Below, piece after piece: positions 1 through 12,486 of a DNA stretch of 64,000 nucleotides. The translations under genes and the position numbers were made by a program. Within the stretch, counting starts at the first letter, position 1, and every line of letters begins with the position of its first letter. The notes under the pieces were generated by a model. The model did not search any database and was not told where the DNA came from. It saw only the letters and a program-made list of their open reading frames with translations. The stretch comes from Hyphomicrobiales bacterium (GTDB taxonomy: Bacteria > Pseudomonadota > Alphaproteobacteria > Rhizobiales > Rhizobiaceae): NCBI GenBank assembly GCA_900468065.1, contig UBTA01000014.1:1-64000 (forward strand), written 5' to 3'.

Positions 1-35
1 CCCACCTCGCCGGCAACGCTTTCCGGTGTATCCAT
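1..35 (-). CDS. Possible 5' end of a gene cut by the window edge
   Basis: An ATG on the minus strand at position 35 opens a frame that stays open for the remaining 11 codons and runs off the window. There is no strong Shine-Dalgarno sequence in front of it. Too little is present to recognise a family. The call rests only on an open frame at a plausible spacing from the next gene, which is divergent. Confidence 0.25.
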   Translation of the reverse strand, partial: MDTPESVAGEV

Positions 36-213
36 GATGGGACGGGAAGAAGTATCGCACGGGTTTTGAGGGCGGGGATTTGCGGGGATGAATTTTTTCA
101 TCCGGCAACGTCGCGCGCATCCGTTGTGCCGGGTATGCCGAGACTCTATACGTTGGTGGTCGCAGCCGTGACCCAATAATTTCCCCGTTTCCCCAACCGT
201 CGAGTGAGTGCCC

Positions 214-1125
214 ATGTCACCCCGTATCAAGATCCATCGTGACGGCCCGGAATTTTCGCGCATGGTCTGGGGCGCTTTTCGTATTGCCGACAACCGGGAA
301 ACAAGCGGGATCGCCTCGATTGCCCGCACCGTCGATACCTGCCTGGACGCGGGCATCACCACGATCGACCATGCGGATATCTATGGCGGCTACCGGGTCG
401 AGGCGCTGTTCGGCGAGATGCTGGCCACCCGTCCTGACCTGCGCAACCGGATCGAACTGGTGACGAAATGCGGCATTGCGCTGACCGGTCCGGCGCGGCC
501 GGAGCATCGCGTCAAGCATTATAATAGCACGGCCGCTCATATCCGCTGGTCGTTGGAAAACTCGTTGCGCAATCTGAAGACCGATCATGTCGATATGCTG
601 CTGCTGCATCGGCCCGATCCGCTGATGGATGCAGCCGAAGTGGCCGAGGTTCTGGAGGCGCTGGTTGCGGAAGGCAAGACGCGGGCTTTGGGGGTTTCCA
701 ACTATACGCCGTCGCAATTTGCGATGTTGCAGTCGAAACTGCCTATTCCGCTGATGGTCAACCAGATCGAGCTTTCGGTGACGCATACAGCACCGCTCTA
801 TGACGGGACGCTGGACGAATGCGTCAATTACGGGATTTCACCGATGGCGTGGTCGCCGCTGGGGGGCGGCCGGCTGTTCGACAGGGAGAAAGGCAATCCG
901 GCTCTCGTCGATCTTCTGACCAGGCTTGCAGCCCAATATGGCGTAGAGGGTGCGGGCACGGTGGCGCTTGCGTGGCTGCTGCGCCTGCCGTCGAAACCGT
1001 TGCCGATCATCGGTTCGACCGATCCGGAAAGGGTGAAGGCGCTGGCGCGGGCGGTGGAGATCGATTTCGATCTGCAGGACTGGTTTGAGGTTCTGGAAGT
1101 GGCGAGCGGGCGGCCGGTGGCGTAA
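214..1125 (+). CDS. Aldo/keto reductase, YdhF-like
   Basis: The 303-residue product is a predicted cytosolic NADPH-dependent oxidoreductase of the aldo/keto reductase superfamily. The catalytic tetrad is visible: Asp52 and Tyr57 in the IDHADIYGGY segment, Lys85 in LVTKCG, and His132 in LLLHRPDP. A GVSNY strand and a C-terminal GSTDPERV phosphate-binding segment follow, as expected for the TIM-barrel fold. Length is typical of the YdhF subgroup. An in-frame GTG two codons upstream (208) is an alternative start; neither start has a good ribosome binding site. The gene stands alone and diverges from whatever lies left of the window. The substrate cannot be told from sequence. Confidence 0.9.
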   Translation: MSPRIKIHRDGPEFSRMVWGAFRIADNRETSGIASIARTVDTCLDAGITTIDHADIYGGYRVEALFGEMLATRPDLRNRIELVTKCGIALTGPARPEHRVKHYNSTAAHIRWSLENSLRNLKTDHVDMLLLHRPDPLMDAAEVAEVLEALVAEGKTRALGVSNYTPSQFAMLQSKLPIPLMVNQIELSVTHTAPLYDGTLDECVNYGISPMAWSPLGGGRLFDREKGNPALVDLLTRLAAQYGVEGAGTVALAWLLRLPSKPLPIIGSTDPERVKALARAVEIDFDLQDWFEVLEVASGRPVA

Positions 1126-1136
1126 CGCCAGCCTTC

Positions 1137-1175
1137 AGAGCGTTTCCGCTTTCCGTCAAAACACGAAAACGCTCT
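1137..1175. repeat. AGAGCGTTT inverted-repeat element / hairpin
   Basis: AGAGCGTTT and its complement AAACGCTCT flank a short spacer just after the aldo/keto reductase stop. From memory, this type of AGAGCGTTT palindrome recurs between genes in Rhizobiaceae. It may act as a transcription stop for the upstream gene, but there is no strong T-run directly after it. Confidence 0.5.
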
Positions 1176-1236
1176 AACTCCTTGTTTTAAAACAATTGCT
1201 AGCGCAAAATCGTTGCGCACTTTTTGCTGGAGCTGC

Positions 1237-1446
1237 TCAGGGCAGCAGCTTCACTAGCTGCCATTCGCCGTTTGCGTCCTTCTCGACGCGCTTGTTGCCG
1301 CGATAGCAGCGCAGCTTGCCGGCCTGCTTGTCCATGACGAGGCGGGTCGGGGTGGATTTGGACTTGCCGTTTTCGCCGATGGCGGCGGCAAGTGCTTCCT
1401 TGAATTTACCGGCCTTGTAGAGGGCGACGAGATCGTTGTCGGTCAT
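1237..1446 (-). CDS. Small conserved-type protein of unknown function
   Basis: This 69-residue basic protein (MTDNDLVALYKAGKF at the start) has no signal peptide and no membrane segment. An AAGGAAA ribosome binding site lies 9 bases before the ATG, and codon use fits the neighbours, which supports it as a real gene. It contains a short helix-like N-terminus, then a Lys/Arg-rich stretch ending in a WQLVKLLP tail. I do not recognise a family. It lies downstream of pgm on the same strand but is separated from it by a palindromic repeat, so it is probably transcribed separately. Confidence 0.6.
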   Translation of the reverse strand: MTDNDLVALYKAGKFKEALAAAIGENGKSKSTPTRLVMDKQAGKLRCYRGNKRVEKDANGEWQLVKLLP

Positions 1447-1508
1447 TGTCGCGTTTCCTTTTGCGGCGGGGTTCGTCCGTGATCTGATGCGATTGAGCGC
1501 GTGGTGGT

Positions 1509-1555
1509 CACCCCACCCCGGCGCAAGCGCCGACCCTCCCCATCGAGGGGAGGGT
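1509..1555. repeat. GC-rich double palindrome, possible stop signal after pgm
   Basis: Two adjacent perfect hairpins occur here: CGGCGC-aa-GCGCCG (1519-1532) and ACCCTCCCC-atcga-GGGGAGGGT (1533-1555). They sit between the pgm stop codon and the next minus-strand gene. From memory, this pair resembles a dispersed rhizobial intergenic repeat. There is no T-run, so intrinsic termination is not certain. Confidence 0.55.
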
Positions 1556-1589
1556 AGACGGAGGTCATGCCTCTCCTTAGACCATCCGC

Positions 1590-4662
<3,073 letters not shown>

Positions 4663-4664
4663 GC

Positions 4665-5924
4665 TCACATATCCAGCTTGTCGATCATCGCCTGGGTGAT
4701 CAGGCAGATGCCGTTTTCCGAGCGGCGGAAGCGCTTGGCGTCGAATTCCGGATCCTCGCCGACGACGAGGCCTTCCGGGATGACGACGCGGCTGTCGATG
4801 ACGACGTTGCTGAGTTGCGTATGCCGGCCGATCTTGACGTTCGGCAGGATGACCGCGCCATCGAGCCTGGAGAAGGAATTGACCCGGACGCCGGTAAACA
4901 GCATGGACCGGTTGAGCGATGCACCGGAAATGATGCAGTCGCCGGAGACGAGCGAGGAGGTGGCAGAGCCACGGCGGTTTTCGTCGTCATGGACGAATTT
5001 TGCCGGTGGCTTGATTTCGGCGAACGTCCAGATCGGCCAGGTGCCGTCGTAGATGTCGAGTTCCGGCGTGACGTGGGTGAGGTCGATATTGGCCTGCCAG
5101 TAGGCATCAATCGTGCCGACATCGCGCCAATAGGCTTCGCGCTCGAAATCGGAGCGGACGCAGGACTGGTTGAAGCGGTGGGCGACGGCTTTGCCGTGCT
5201 GGACGATATAGGGAATGATGTCCTTGCCGAAGTCCCGCGAGGAAGATGGATCGGCGGCGTCGCGGCGCAGCACGTCCATCAGGAACTTGGTGTGGAAGAC
5301 ATAGATACCCATCGAGGCCAGCGCCATCTCCGGATTGCCGGGAATGCCCGGCGGATCGGCTGGCTTTTCGACGAAAGCGATGATCTGGTCTTTTTCATCG
5401 ACATGCATGACGCCGAAGCCGGTCGCCTCCATGCGCGGCACTTCCAGGCAGCCGATCGTGACATCGGCGCCAGAGTCCACATGCTGCTGCAGCATGAGCT
5501 CGTAGTCCATCTTATAAATATGGTCGCCAGCCAGGATGACCATGTATTCGACGCCGTGATCCTCGATGATGTCGATGTTCTGATAGACGGCGTCGGCGGT
5601 GCCCTCGTACCACTGCGTTTCGGAGACGCGCTGGGAGGCGGGCAGAATGTCAAAACTTTCGTTACGCTCGGGGCGGAAGAAGTTCCAGCCGTTCTGCAGG
5701 TGGCGGATCAGCGAATGCGCCTTGTACTGCGTCGCGACGCCGATGCGGCGGATACCGGAGTTCATCGCGTTCGAGAGCGCGAAGTCGATGATGCGGGCCT
5801 TGCCGCCAAAATAGACGGCCGGCTTGGCGCGACGGTCGGTCAGTTCCTTCAGGCGGCTTCCGCGGCCGCCGGCAAGGACATAGGCCATTGCGTCACGGGC
5901 GAGGGGCTGTATCCGTTTTTCCAT
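4665..5924 (-). CDS. glgC: Glucose-1-phosphate adenylyltransferase
   Basis: GlgC makes ADP-glucose from ATP and glucose-1-phosphate, the committed and allosterically controlled step of glycogen synthesis. The 420-residue length equals that of the well-studied Agrobacterium enzyme. The nucleotide-binding LAGGRGSRL (18-25) and [15 protein letters not shown] regions, the [10 protein letters not shown] catalytic segment, the FVEKP substrate loop and the C-terminal left-handed beta-helix are visible. The start at 5924 is decided by a GGAGG site 7 bases upstream; earlier in-frame codons have none. Activation by fructose-6-phosphate and pyruvate is known for Agrobacterium GlgC and is only inferred here. 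Confidence 0.97.
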   Translation of the reverse strand: MEKRIQPLARDAMAYVLAGGRGSRLKELTDRRAKPAVYFGGKARIIDFALSNAMNSGIRRIGVATQYKAHSLIRHLQNGWNFFRPERNESFDILPASQRVSETQWYEGTADAVYQNIDIIEDHGVEYMVILAGDHIYKMDYELMLQQHVDSGADVTIGCLEVPRMEATGFGVMHVDEKDQIIAFVEKPADPPGIPGNPEMALASMGIYVFHTKFLMDVLRRDAADPSSSRDFGKDIIPYIVQHGKAVAHRFNQSCVRSDFEREAYWRDVGTIDAYWQANIDLTHVTPELDIYDGTWPIWTFAEIKPPAKFVHDDENRRGSATSSLVSGDCIISGASLNRSMLFTGVRVNSFSRLDGAVILPNVKIGRHTQLSNVVIDSRVVIPEGLVVGEDPEFDAKRFRRSENGICLITQAMIDKLDM

Positions 5925-6045
5925 TGATTTTCCTCCCGATAGTATGGTTCCGGAGCGGTTTGACCGCCTTTCGGAACTGCGTCCTCTCCAAATGCACTTC
6001 CCACACACGGGGCCGGCGGGTCTTGGGAGCCCGCCATTCCGTGCG

Positions 6046-8256
6046 CTAATCCTGCTCCAGCATCAATGTCGCTAAAGGCGGCAGGGTGATGGTGGCGGTA
6101 ATGACGCCCGCACTGTTTTTCGTTGCCTGGACGGCTCCTCCGTTGCCTTTGCCGCTGCCGCCGTAAATCTCGGCATCGCTGTTGAGAATTTCCTTCCACC
6201 GCCCCTCCACCGGCAGCGGTATCGTATAGTTTTCCCGGTAGACCGGGGTGAAATTGCTAATGACGGCGATGGTCTTTTCGCCGGGCGCCTTGCGCAGCCA
6301 GGCAAAGACCGAATTCTCGCGGTCGTCGGCGATCAGCCATTCGAAGCCTTCGCCCTCGCAGTCGCGCGCATGCAGCGCCGCCTTGTTGCGATAGGTGCCG
6401 TTCAGGTCCCGCACCAGCCGGCGCATGCCTTCATGCAAGGGGTACTCGAGCAGGTTCCAGTCGAGCGAGCGATCTTCCGCCCATTCCTGCCACTGGGCGA
6501 ATTCCTGGCCCATGAACAGCAGTTTCTTGCCGGGATAGCCCCACATGAACCCGTAATAGGCTCTGAGATTGGCGAATTTCTGCCAGTCGTCGCCGGCCAT
6601 CTTGGCAATCAGCGAGCCCTTGCCGTGCACCACTTCGTCATGGGAAAGCGGCAGCACGAAATTTTCGCTGAAGGCGTAAAGCAGGCCGAAGGTCAGGTCG
6701 TTGTGGTGGTGCTTGCGATGGATCGGTTCGCGCTGCAGATATTGCAGCGTGTCGTGCATGAAGCCCATGTTCCACTTGAAGCCGAATCCGAGGCCACCAG
6801 CATGGACGGGCGCGGAGACTTTCGGCCATGAGGTGGATTCCTCGGCGATGGTGATGATGCCGGGATGGCTGCCATAGACTTCCGTGTTCATGGTCTGCAG
6901 GAAGCGGACCGTGTCGAGGTTCTCGTTGCCCCCATACTCGTTCGGCACCCATTCGCCATGCTTGCGCGAATAGTCGAGATAGAGCATCGAGGCGACCGCA
7001 TCGACGCGCAAACCGTCCAGATGGAATTTTTCGGCCCAGTAGAGCGCGTTGTTGACGAGATAGGAGAACACCTCGGCGCGGCCGAAATTGTAGATCGCGG
7101 TGTTCCAGTCGGGATGATAGCCCTGACGCGGATCTTCATGCTCGTAAAGGGCTGTGCCGTCGAACCAGCGCAGGCCGTGGGCATCGGTGGGGAAATGCGC
7201 CGGTACCCAATCCAGAATGACGCCGAGGCCGACTTTGTGAGCGCCGTTGACGAAGCGGGCAAAACCTTCCGGCTCGCCGAAACGGGCGGTCGGCGAATAG
7301 AGGCCGGTGGTCTGGTATCCCCAGGACGGATCATAGGGATATTCGGTGATCGGCAGGAATTCGATATGGGTGAAGCCCATGTCGATGCAGTAGGGGATCA
7401 GGCGCTCGGCCATTTCATCCCAGGTCAGCATGTCGCCATTGTCGCGGCGCTGCCAGGATGCGGCATGGACCTCGTAGATCGAGATCGGCTGGCGGCGCGC
7501 ATCGACGCTGGCCCAATGCGCCCGGTGCGCATCGTCCTGCCAGACCTGTTCGATCTCGCCTGTGGTCATCGACGCATTGTTCGGGCGCAGTTCCGAGCGG
7601 CGGGCGAAGGGATCGGCCTTCAGGGGTAGCAGTTCGCCGTTCTTGCCGACGATCTCGTATTTGTAGATCGCACCGGATGGGACATCGGGAATGAAGATTT
7701 CCCAGATGCCGGTGTCCTGTCGCAGCCGCATCACATGGCGTCGGCCGTCCCAATCGTTGAAATCGCCAACGACGGAGACGCGTTTTGCATTGGGCGCCCA
7801 GACGGCGAAATGAAAGCCATCGGCACCGTCATGCCTGAGCGGATGCGCGCCCATCTTGTCGAACAGCCGCAGATGCGAGCCTTCGCGGATATAGTAGTCA
7901 TCCATCGGGCCGAGCACCGGGCCGAAGCTGTAAGGGTCGGTGACGGTCCACTCGCCGCCGCTGTTACGGGCGCGGTAGCGGAGCGGCTGGGCCTTCTTGA
8001 CGGCAATGATGCCCTCGAAGAACCCGGCATCGTGACGCCGTGTCAGCGTGCCGATCTCCTTGCCGGCCAGTGTTTCGGCGGTCACCGTTTCGGCGCCGGG
8101 AATGAAACAGCGGGCAATGAACTCCTTGCCCGCCGGATGGACACCGAGGGCGGCGAACGGATTGCTATGAGTGCCAGCGAGGATCGCCGCAATCTCTTCC
8201 GCCGACAGACTGGCTGACGGAACGGTAGGCGTGGCGTCTTTTGGCACTGATGTCAT
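6046..8256 (-). CDS. glgB: 1,4-alpha-glucan branching enzyme
   Basis: The 736-residue GH13 enzyme creates the alpha-1,6 branches of glycogen. It has an N-terminal beta-sandwich extension, a CBM48 domain (around [20 protein letters not shown]), the catalytic barrel with the nucleophile segment [13 protein letters not shown], the acid/base segment IAEEST and the [11 protein letters not shown] motif, and a C-terminal beta domain. The ATG at 8256 overlaps the glgP stop as ATGA and has GGAGAG in front, so it is preferred to the ATG at 8268. Translational coupling with glgP is likely. A 120-base gap separates it from glgC. Confidence 0.97.
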   Translation of the reverse strand: MTSVPKDATPTVPSASLSAEEIAAILAGTHSNPFAALGVHPAGKEFIARCFIPGAETVTAETLAGKEIGTLTRRHDAGFFEGIIAVKKAQPLRYRARNSGGEWTVTDPYSFGPVLGPMDDYYIREGSHLRLFDKMGAHPLRHDGADGFHFAVWAPNAKRVSVVGDFNDWDGRRHVMRLRQDTGIWEIFIPDVPSGAIYKYEIVGKNGELLPLKADPFARRSELRPNNASMTTGEIEQVWQDDAHRAHWASVDARRQPISIYEVHAASWQRRDNGDMLTWDEMAERLIPYCIDMGFTHIEFLPITEYPYDPSWGYQTTGLYSPTARFGEPEGFARFVNGAHKVGLGVILDWVPAHFPTDAHGLRWFDGTALYEHEDPRQGYHPDWNTAIYNFGRAEVFSYLVNNALYWAEKFHLDGLRVDAVASMLYLDYSRKHGEWVPNEYGGNENLDTVRFLQTMNTEVYGSHPGIITIAEESTSWPKVSAPVHAGGLGFGFKWNMGFMHDTLQYLQREPIHRKHHHNDLTFGLLYAFSENFVLPLSHDEVVHGKGSLIAKMAGDDWQKFANLRAYYGFMWGYPGKKLLFMGQEFAQWQEWAEDRSLDWNLLEYPLHEGMRRLVRDLNGTYRNKAALHARDCEGEGFEWLIADDRENSVFAWLRKAPGEKTIAVISNFTPVYRENYTIPLPVEGRWKEILNSDAEIYGGSGKGNGGAVQATKNSAGVITATITLPPLATLMLEQD

Positions 8257-10718
8257 CCGGCTCTCCAAATTTCCCCGGCATATTGCCGGATTGTGCGGTC
8301 AGAGGAAAACCAGCCCATGCGCGCCGTATTGCGGATGGTCTTGGAATACCAGCTGGCCGTGTCTGTCCAGATCGCATCCACCTCGCGCTGCGCCTTGGTG
8401 TAGGCATCGAAATCGGCCGCCACCATGAACCAGTCGTGATTGTAGATGCCGTCGATCAGGCCGGTGAAACGATTGCGATCGTCGGGCGAGAACACGCCGG
8501 AGGAAATCGCAAACAAGGCCTGCGACAGTTCGCGCGATTGCTCGATGATGGCGCGGGGGTTGTGGCCCTCAGCGCGCACCTTGGCGACTTCGTCAGCCGT
8601 CATCCCAAAAATCTTGATGTTCTCCTCACCGACCCAGTCACGCATTTCGACATTGGCGCCGTCCAGCGTTCCAATGGTCAGCGCACCATTCAACGCGAAC
8701 TTCATGTTCCCGGTTCCAGAGGCTTCCATGCCGGCGGTCGATATTTGTTCGGAAAGATCGGCCGACGGCACCATGATCTCGGCAAGCGAGACGTTGTAAT
8801 TGGGAATGAAGACGATCTTGAGCAGGCCGCGCACCGACGGGTCGTTGTTGATGACCTTGGCCACATCGTTGGCCAGCTTGATGATCAGCTTGGCATTGTG
8901 ATAGCTCGGCGCCGCCTTGCCGGCGAACAGTTTGACCCGCGGCACCCAATCCAGTTCCGGATGCGAGCGGATCTGATCGTAGAGCGAGATCGCCTCGATG
9001 ATATTGAGGAGCTGGCGCTTGTATTCGTGGATGCGCTTGATTTGGATGTCGAACATTGCCGACGGATCGAGCCGGATGCCCATGCGGCTCTGCACCAGCT
9101 GGGCAAGCTTGACCTTGTTGGCGCGTTTGATCGCAGCGAATTTTTCCTGGAAATCGGGCTTGTCGGCAAATGGATCCAGCGCCTGCAGGGCTTCCGTATT
9201 ATCCATGAACTCATCGCCAATCGCATCGCGGATCAGCGTGACGAGCTCGGGATTGCACTGCATCAGCCAGCGGCGCGGCGTGATGCCGTTGGTCTTGTTG
9301 TTGATGCGTGTCGGATAGAGCCGGTGCAGATCGGCAAAGACGGTTTCCTTCATGAGCTCAGTATGTAGGGCGGAAACGCCATTGATCGAGTGGGAACCGA
9401 CAAAGGCAAGGTTGCCCATGCGCACGCGGCGGTCGCCGCTCTCGTCGATCAGCGAGATATTGCGGACCTCCTGATCGGTATGGGTCTTCTGTTTGCGGGC
9501 CTCGAGCAGGATCTTGGCGTTGATCGCATAGACGATCTGCATGTGGCGCGGCAAAAGCCGCTCGAACAGCGGCACCGGCCAGGTTTCCAACGCTTCCGGC
9601 AGCAGCGTGTGGTTGGTGTAGGAGAAGGTGTGGCGGGCGATATCCCAGGCTGTCTCGAAATCCATGCCGTGAACGTCGGTCAAAAGACGGACGAGTTCGG
9701 CAACCGACACGGCAGGATGGGTATCGTTGAGCTGGATCGCTACCTTGTCCGGCAAGGAGGTGAAATCCGGATATTGCTGCAGGTGGCGGCGCAGGATGTC
9801 CTGCAGCGAGGCGGATGAGAAGAAGAATTCCTGGCGCAGGCGCAGTTCCTGGCCGGCCGGCGTCGCGTCGGCGGGATAGAGCACGCGGGCAAGGCTTTCG
9901 GCCTTGTTGCTTTCGCGCAGCGCGCCGATGTGATCGCCGGCGTTGAAGGCGTCGAGCAGGATCGGGTCGATCGGATGGGCGGTCCACAGGCGCAGCGTGT
10001 TGACGCGCTTGGCGCGCCAGCCGACCACCGGCGTGTCGCAGGCCGTGGCGATGACGCGCTCGGCCGGCTTCCAGACGTAGCGGGTGACTTCCTCATCGAC
10101 ATTGACGGTTTCGACCGAGCCGCCGAAGCCGATTTCGTAGGAGCTTTCGCGGCGCTCGAATTCCCAGGGGTTACCATGGGCAAGCCAGGTTTCCGGCAGT
10201 TCGACCTGCCAGCCGTCAGCCATCTGCTGGCGGAACAGGCCGTGGACATAACGGATACCGTAGCCATAGGCCGGGATATCGACGGTCGCCATGCTCTCCA
10301 TGAAACAGGCAGCCAGACGGCCAAGACCACCATTGCCGAGCGCTGCATCCGGCTCAAGCGCGGCGATAACGTCGATATCGACCCCGAAAGAGGCCAGCGC
10401 CTCGCGCAGCTCGTCCATCAGGCCGATATTGGTGACGGCATCGCGCATCAGGCGGCCGATCAGGAACTCCAGTGACATGTAATAGACGCGCTTGGCATCG
10501 GTGGCGTAGGTCTTGCGCGTCGATTCCATCCAGTTGTCGGTGATGCGGTCGCGCACCACCAGGATGGCGGCGGTCAGCCAGTCATGCGGCTTGGCGACCT
10601 TCGGGTCCTTGCCGATACGATAGGTGAGGCGCTCGATGATTTCCTGGGCAAGGACTTCGGAGCTCGAAGCGCGGGGTGCGGCGCTGGGAATTTTCTCGTT
10701 GGACAAACGATCGATCAT
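8253..10718 (-). CDS. glgP: Glycogen/starch/alpha-glucan phosphorylase
   Basis: GlgP releases glucose-1-phosphate from glycogen non-reducing ends. The 821-residue length is normal for the GT35 family. The PLP-binding segment EASGTGNMKFALNG, with its Schiff-base lysine, is followed by TLDGANVE. The N-terminal GNGGLGRLAACFMES motif is also intact. It is the first gene of the cluster, so degradation and synthesis enzymes appear to share one transcript. The promoter should lie in the 220 bases upstream, where I see no convincing consensus box. The start ATG has only a weak GAGG site. Confidence 0.96.
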   Translation of the reverse strand: MIDRLSNEKIPSAAPRASSSEVLAQEIIERLTYRIGKDPKVAKPHDWLTAAILVVRDRITDNWMESTRKTYATDAKRVYYMSLEFLIGRLMRDAVTNIGLMDELREALASFGVDIDVIAALEPDAALGNGGLGRLAACFMESMATVDIPAYGYGIRYVHGLFRQQMADGWQVELPETWLAHGNPWEFERRESSYEIGFGGSVETVNVDEEVTRYVWKPAERVIATACDTPVVGWRAKRVNTLRLWTAHPIDPILLDAFNAGDHIGALRESNKAESLARVLYPADATPAGQELRLRQEFFFSSASLQDILRRHLQQYPDFTSLPDKVAIQLNDTHPAVSVAELVRLLTDVHGMDFETAWDIARHTFSYTNHTLLPEALETWPVPLFERLLPRHMQIVYAINAKILLEARKQKTHTDQEVRNISLIDESGDRRVRMGNLAFVGSHSINGVSALHTELMKETVFADLHRLYPTRINNKTNGITPRRWLMQCNPELVTLIRDAIGDEFMDNTEALQALDPFADKPDFQEKFAAIKRANKVKLAQLVQSRMGIRLDPSAMFDIQIKRIHEYKRQLLNIIEAISLYDQIRSHPELDWVPRVKLFAGKAAPSYHNAKLIIKLANDVAKVINNDPSVRGLLKIVFIPNYNVSLAEIMVPSADLSEQISTAGMEASGTGNMKFALNGALTIGTLDGANVEMRDWVGEENIKIFGMTADEVAKVRAEGHNPRAIIEQSRELSQALFAISSGVFSPDDRNRFTGLIDGIYNHDWFMVAADFDAYTKAQREVDAIWTDTASWYSKTIRNTARMGWFSSDRTIRQYAGEIWRAG

Positions 10719-10887
10719 GGAAAAGGCTTACCTCTGCGTGCGGTTTGGGAGACCGGAGGCGAACACCAACGGGGCATATGAGCGATTTATGCACCGATAC
10801 GAAGCGCTTGCAATAGCGTTTTCAATAAGATGAAAATTGTAGAAGACCGTACGTTCGAAACGGCTTGCGATTTCCCGGATAACACGG

Positions 10888-10919
10888 AAAAGCCCACTCC
10901 GGTGTCCCGGAACGGGCTT
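10888..10919 (-). terminator. Intrinsic terminator after the vWA TadG-like gene
   Basis: Read on the minus strand, AAGCCC and CCGG pair with CCGG and GGGCTT to form a hairpin, followed by TTTT. It lies about 25 bases beyond the stop codon at 10943. Confidence 0.65.
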
Positions 10920-10942
10920 GTGATTTCGGTGATAAAAGCGGT

Positions 10943-12178
10943 TTACTGCGTCAGGCGAACAGTCATCGCCGAGGCTTTTTCGCCGATATATTTGAATGCG
11001 GCGTTCAGTTGCTCCGCATCCTCAGCCTTGAAATAGTGACTTGTCGTGGTCGCGCACTTGCCGAGCAGTTTCTGGCCTCGCGCAGGCGCCATGAATGCGA
11101 CCGTATAGACCTGGATGTTTTTTGCCCTTGCCTTGTCGCACCATTTTTCCGTCTCAGTGTCTGCGGAGGTGTAGTTGTTGTCACCGTCGGTCATGAAGAT
11201 GATGTATTTTGTCGGAACCTGTTTGTTCTTGGCCAAGTGTTCGGCTTCTTCGACCATCTTGCCATTTTTCTCCAGGACGAGCTTCTCGTAAGCGGTCTCA
11301 AAGGCATCTCCGGAGTCCGTGCCGCCAGTTGCCGTCAGCGCCTTGACATAATTGTCCACGGTGCCGCTTCCCCAGGTCAGATCGGTCTGTTTCTGCATCG
11401 ATGCATTGTAGGAAACCGCACCGGTTCTGACGAGAACTTTGTCCGGATCGGCTGCCTTGAAGTACCCGGTCAGACTCTTCGTTGCGTCCTTCAACGCATC
11501 GATTTTCGTGATGTAGTTGGGAACCTCGCGCTCGCAGGTCCTCGAGTTATTTCTACCGCATGAATATTGCTCGATCTTGGTCGGCTTGTCTTCGACGACT
11601 GTCGCCGTGTCTTCGCCCATGGAGCCGGACCGGTCGAGGACCAGGAACATCGAGACGGCGTTCTTCGTTTCCGATGAGCTGAAGGACTTGCTTGCCGTCG
11701 CAATTTCCGTGCTTTTCTGGCCGAGAAGCCGGGTGAAGGCATTCAGCGGAAAGTCGAATTTCGACGATACACTGACGTTGTAGGCCTTGCTGCTGGTCAG
11801 GGTAGCCGTTTTGGGATCCGCAGTGATATCGACAGTGGTGTTCTTGAGAAATGCTGCTTCGAAGGCGGCAATCTCTTCGGCGGTCATGCCGGCCGTCAGC
11901 GCGCTCTGGGTGTGCGCCTTGACAAAATCTCTGGCGATCTTCTTTGCCTGTTCCATGCTCGCCGCGTCATTGATGAGCGCGGACGATGCCGCAAGCGCTG
12001 CCGCGTCCGTCGCGTCCTGCAGCTGGTTTTTGGCGAGCATCATGTTCGTCATGTCGATCGCGACGCCGCCCGATGCCAACAATACCGGGAGTACCAAAGC
12101 GGCGATCATGGCAAAATTTCCACCGCGGTCGCGCATAACATTTGCACAGGAATAAAGAAATTTGGATCGCTTTGCCAT
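10943..12178 (-). CDS. TadG-like pilus-assembly protein with von Willebrand A domain
   Basis: This 411-residue protein has a short basic N-terminus and a single hydrophobic segment (about residues 21-43, GGNFAMIAALVLPVLLASGG) typical of TadE/TadG pseudopilin-like proteins. An extracytoplasmic helical region follows, then a vWA domain with an intact MIDAS: Asp182-x-Ser184-x-Ser186, a downstream TGGTDSG loop and FMTDGDNN. In Tad systems such proteins are membrane-anchored accessory proteins of Flp-pilus assembly or adhesion. No other tad/cpa gene lies in the window, so this is an orphan. A paralogue without the vWA domain lies directly upstream on the same strand and shares its control element. 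Confidence 0.85.
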   Translation of the reverse strand: MAKRSKFLYSCANVMRDRGGNFAMIAALVLPVLLASGGVAIDMTNMMLAKNQLQDATDAAALAASSALINDAASMEQAKKIARDFVKAHTQSALTAGMTAEEIAAFEAAFLKNTTVDITADPKTATLTSSKAYNVSVSSKFDFPLNAFTRLLGQKSTEIATASKSFSSSETKNAVSMFLVLDRSGSMGEDTATVVEDKPTKIEQYSCGRNNSRTCEREVPNYITKIDALKDATKSLTGYFKAADPDKVLVRTGAVSYNASMQKQTDLTWGSGTVDNYVKALTATGGTDSGDAFETAYEKLVLEKNGKMVEEAEHLAKNKQVPTKYIIFMTDGDNNYTSADTETEKWCDKARAKNIQVYTVAFMAPARGQKLLGKCATTTSHYFKAEDAEQLNAAFKYIGEKASAMTVRLTQ

Positions 12179-12211
12179 TATACCCCACTCGGAACAGACG
12201 TTGCTTTTTTG

Positions 12212-12242
12212 ATGAAATGACGTCTATCTTGTAAGTCTTACG
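12212..12242 (-). promoter_or_regulatory. Conserved upstream element, copy 1 (vWA TadG-like gene)
   Basis: On the minus strand this reads CGTAAGACTTAC, two bases, GATAGA, two bases, TCATTTCAT. It contains a perfect GTAAG-A-CTTAC dyad and ends 33 bases before the ATG. A second copy with 24 of 31 bases identical precedes the paralogous gene at nearly the same distance. Confidence 0.55.
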
Positions 12243-12420
12243 ATCCTGTTTGCCTCTATGGTTGCAATTGAGTGTAATTTTAATCAACGCCGGAACACAG
12301 GCTTTCGGCTGCTTTTTTAGTGTCCGGAAAAGAGACAGAGGCATTTCCGTTTCGGGACACAACAGGAGAAAGGCGCCAAAAGCGTTATCCGGTTGTATGC
12401 GATGCGCCGCATTTCAGCAC

Positions 12421-12464
12421 ACCGCTCCCGGACGCCCGTCACAGGCGCGGGAGCGGTTTTGATT
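12421..12464 (+). terminator. Plus-strand terminator-like hairpin without an assigned gene
   Basis: ACCGCTCCCG pairs perfectly with CGGGAGCGGT across a 17-base loop and is followed by TTTTGATTT on the plus strand. The adjacent genes all read on the minus strand, where no T-run follows. It may end an unrecognised plus-strand RNA. Confidence 0.5.
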
Positions 12465-12486
12465 TGATGATGTTTGCTGGCATCGT

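Larger units (their letters stand above)
12179..12486. other. Intergenic region between the two TadG-like genes
   Basis: These 308 bases hold the upstream element of the vWA gene (12212-12242), a hairpin TGTCCGGAAA/TTTCGGGACA (12321-12359), and a strong GC hairpin followed by TTTTGATTT on the plus strand (12421-12464). No protein gene is convincing. The plus-strand hairpins could belong to a small RNA. Confidence 0.5.
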
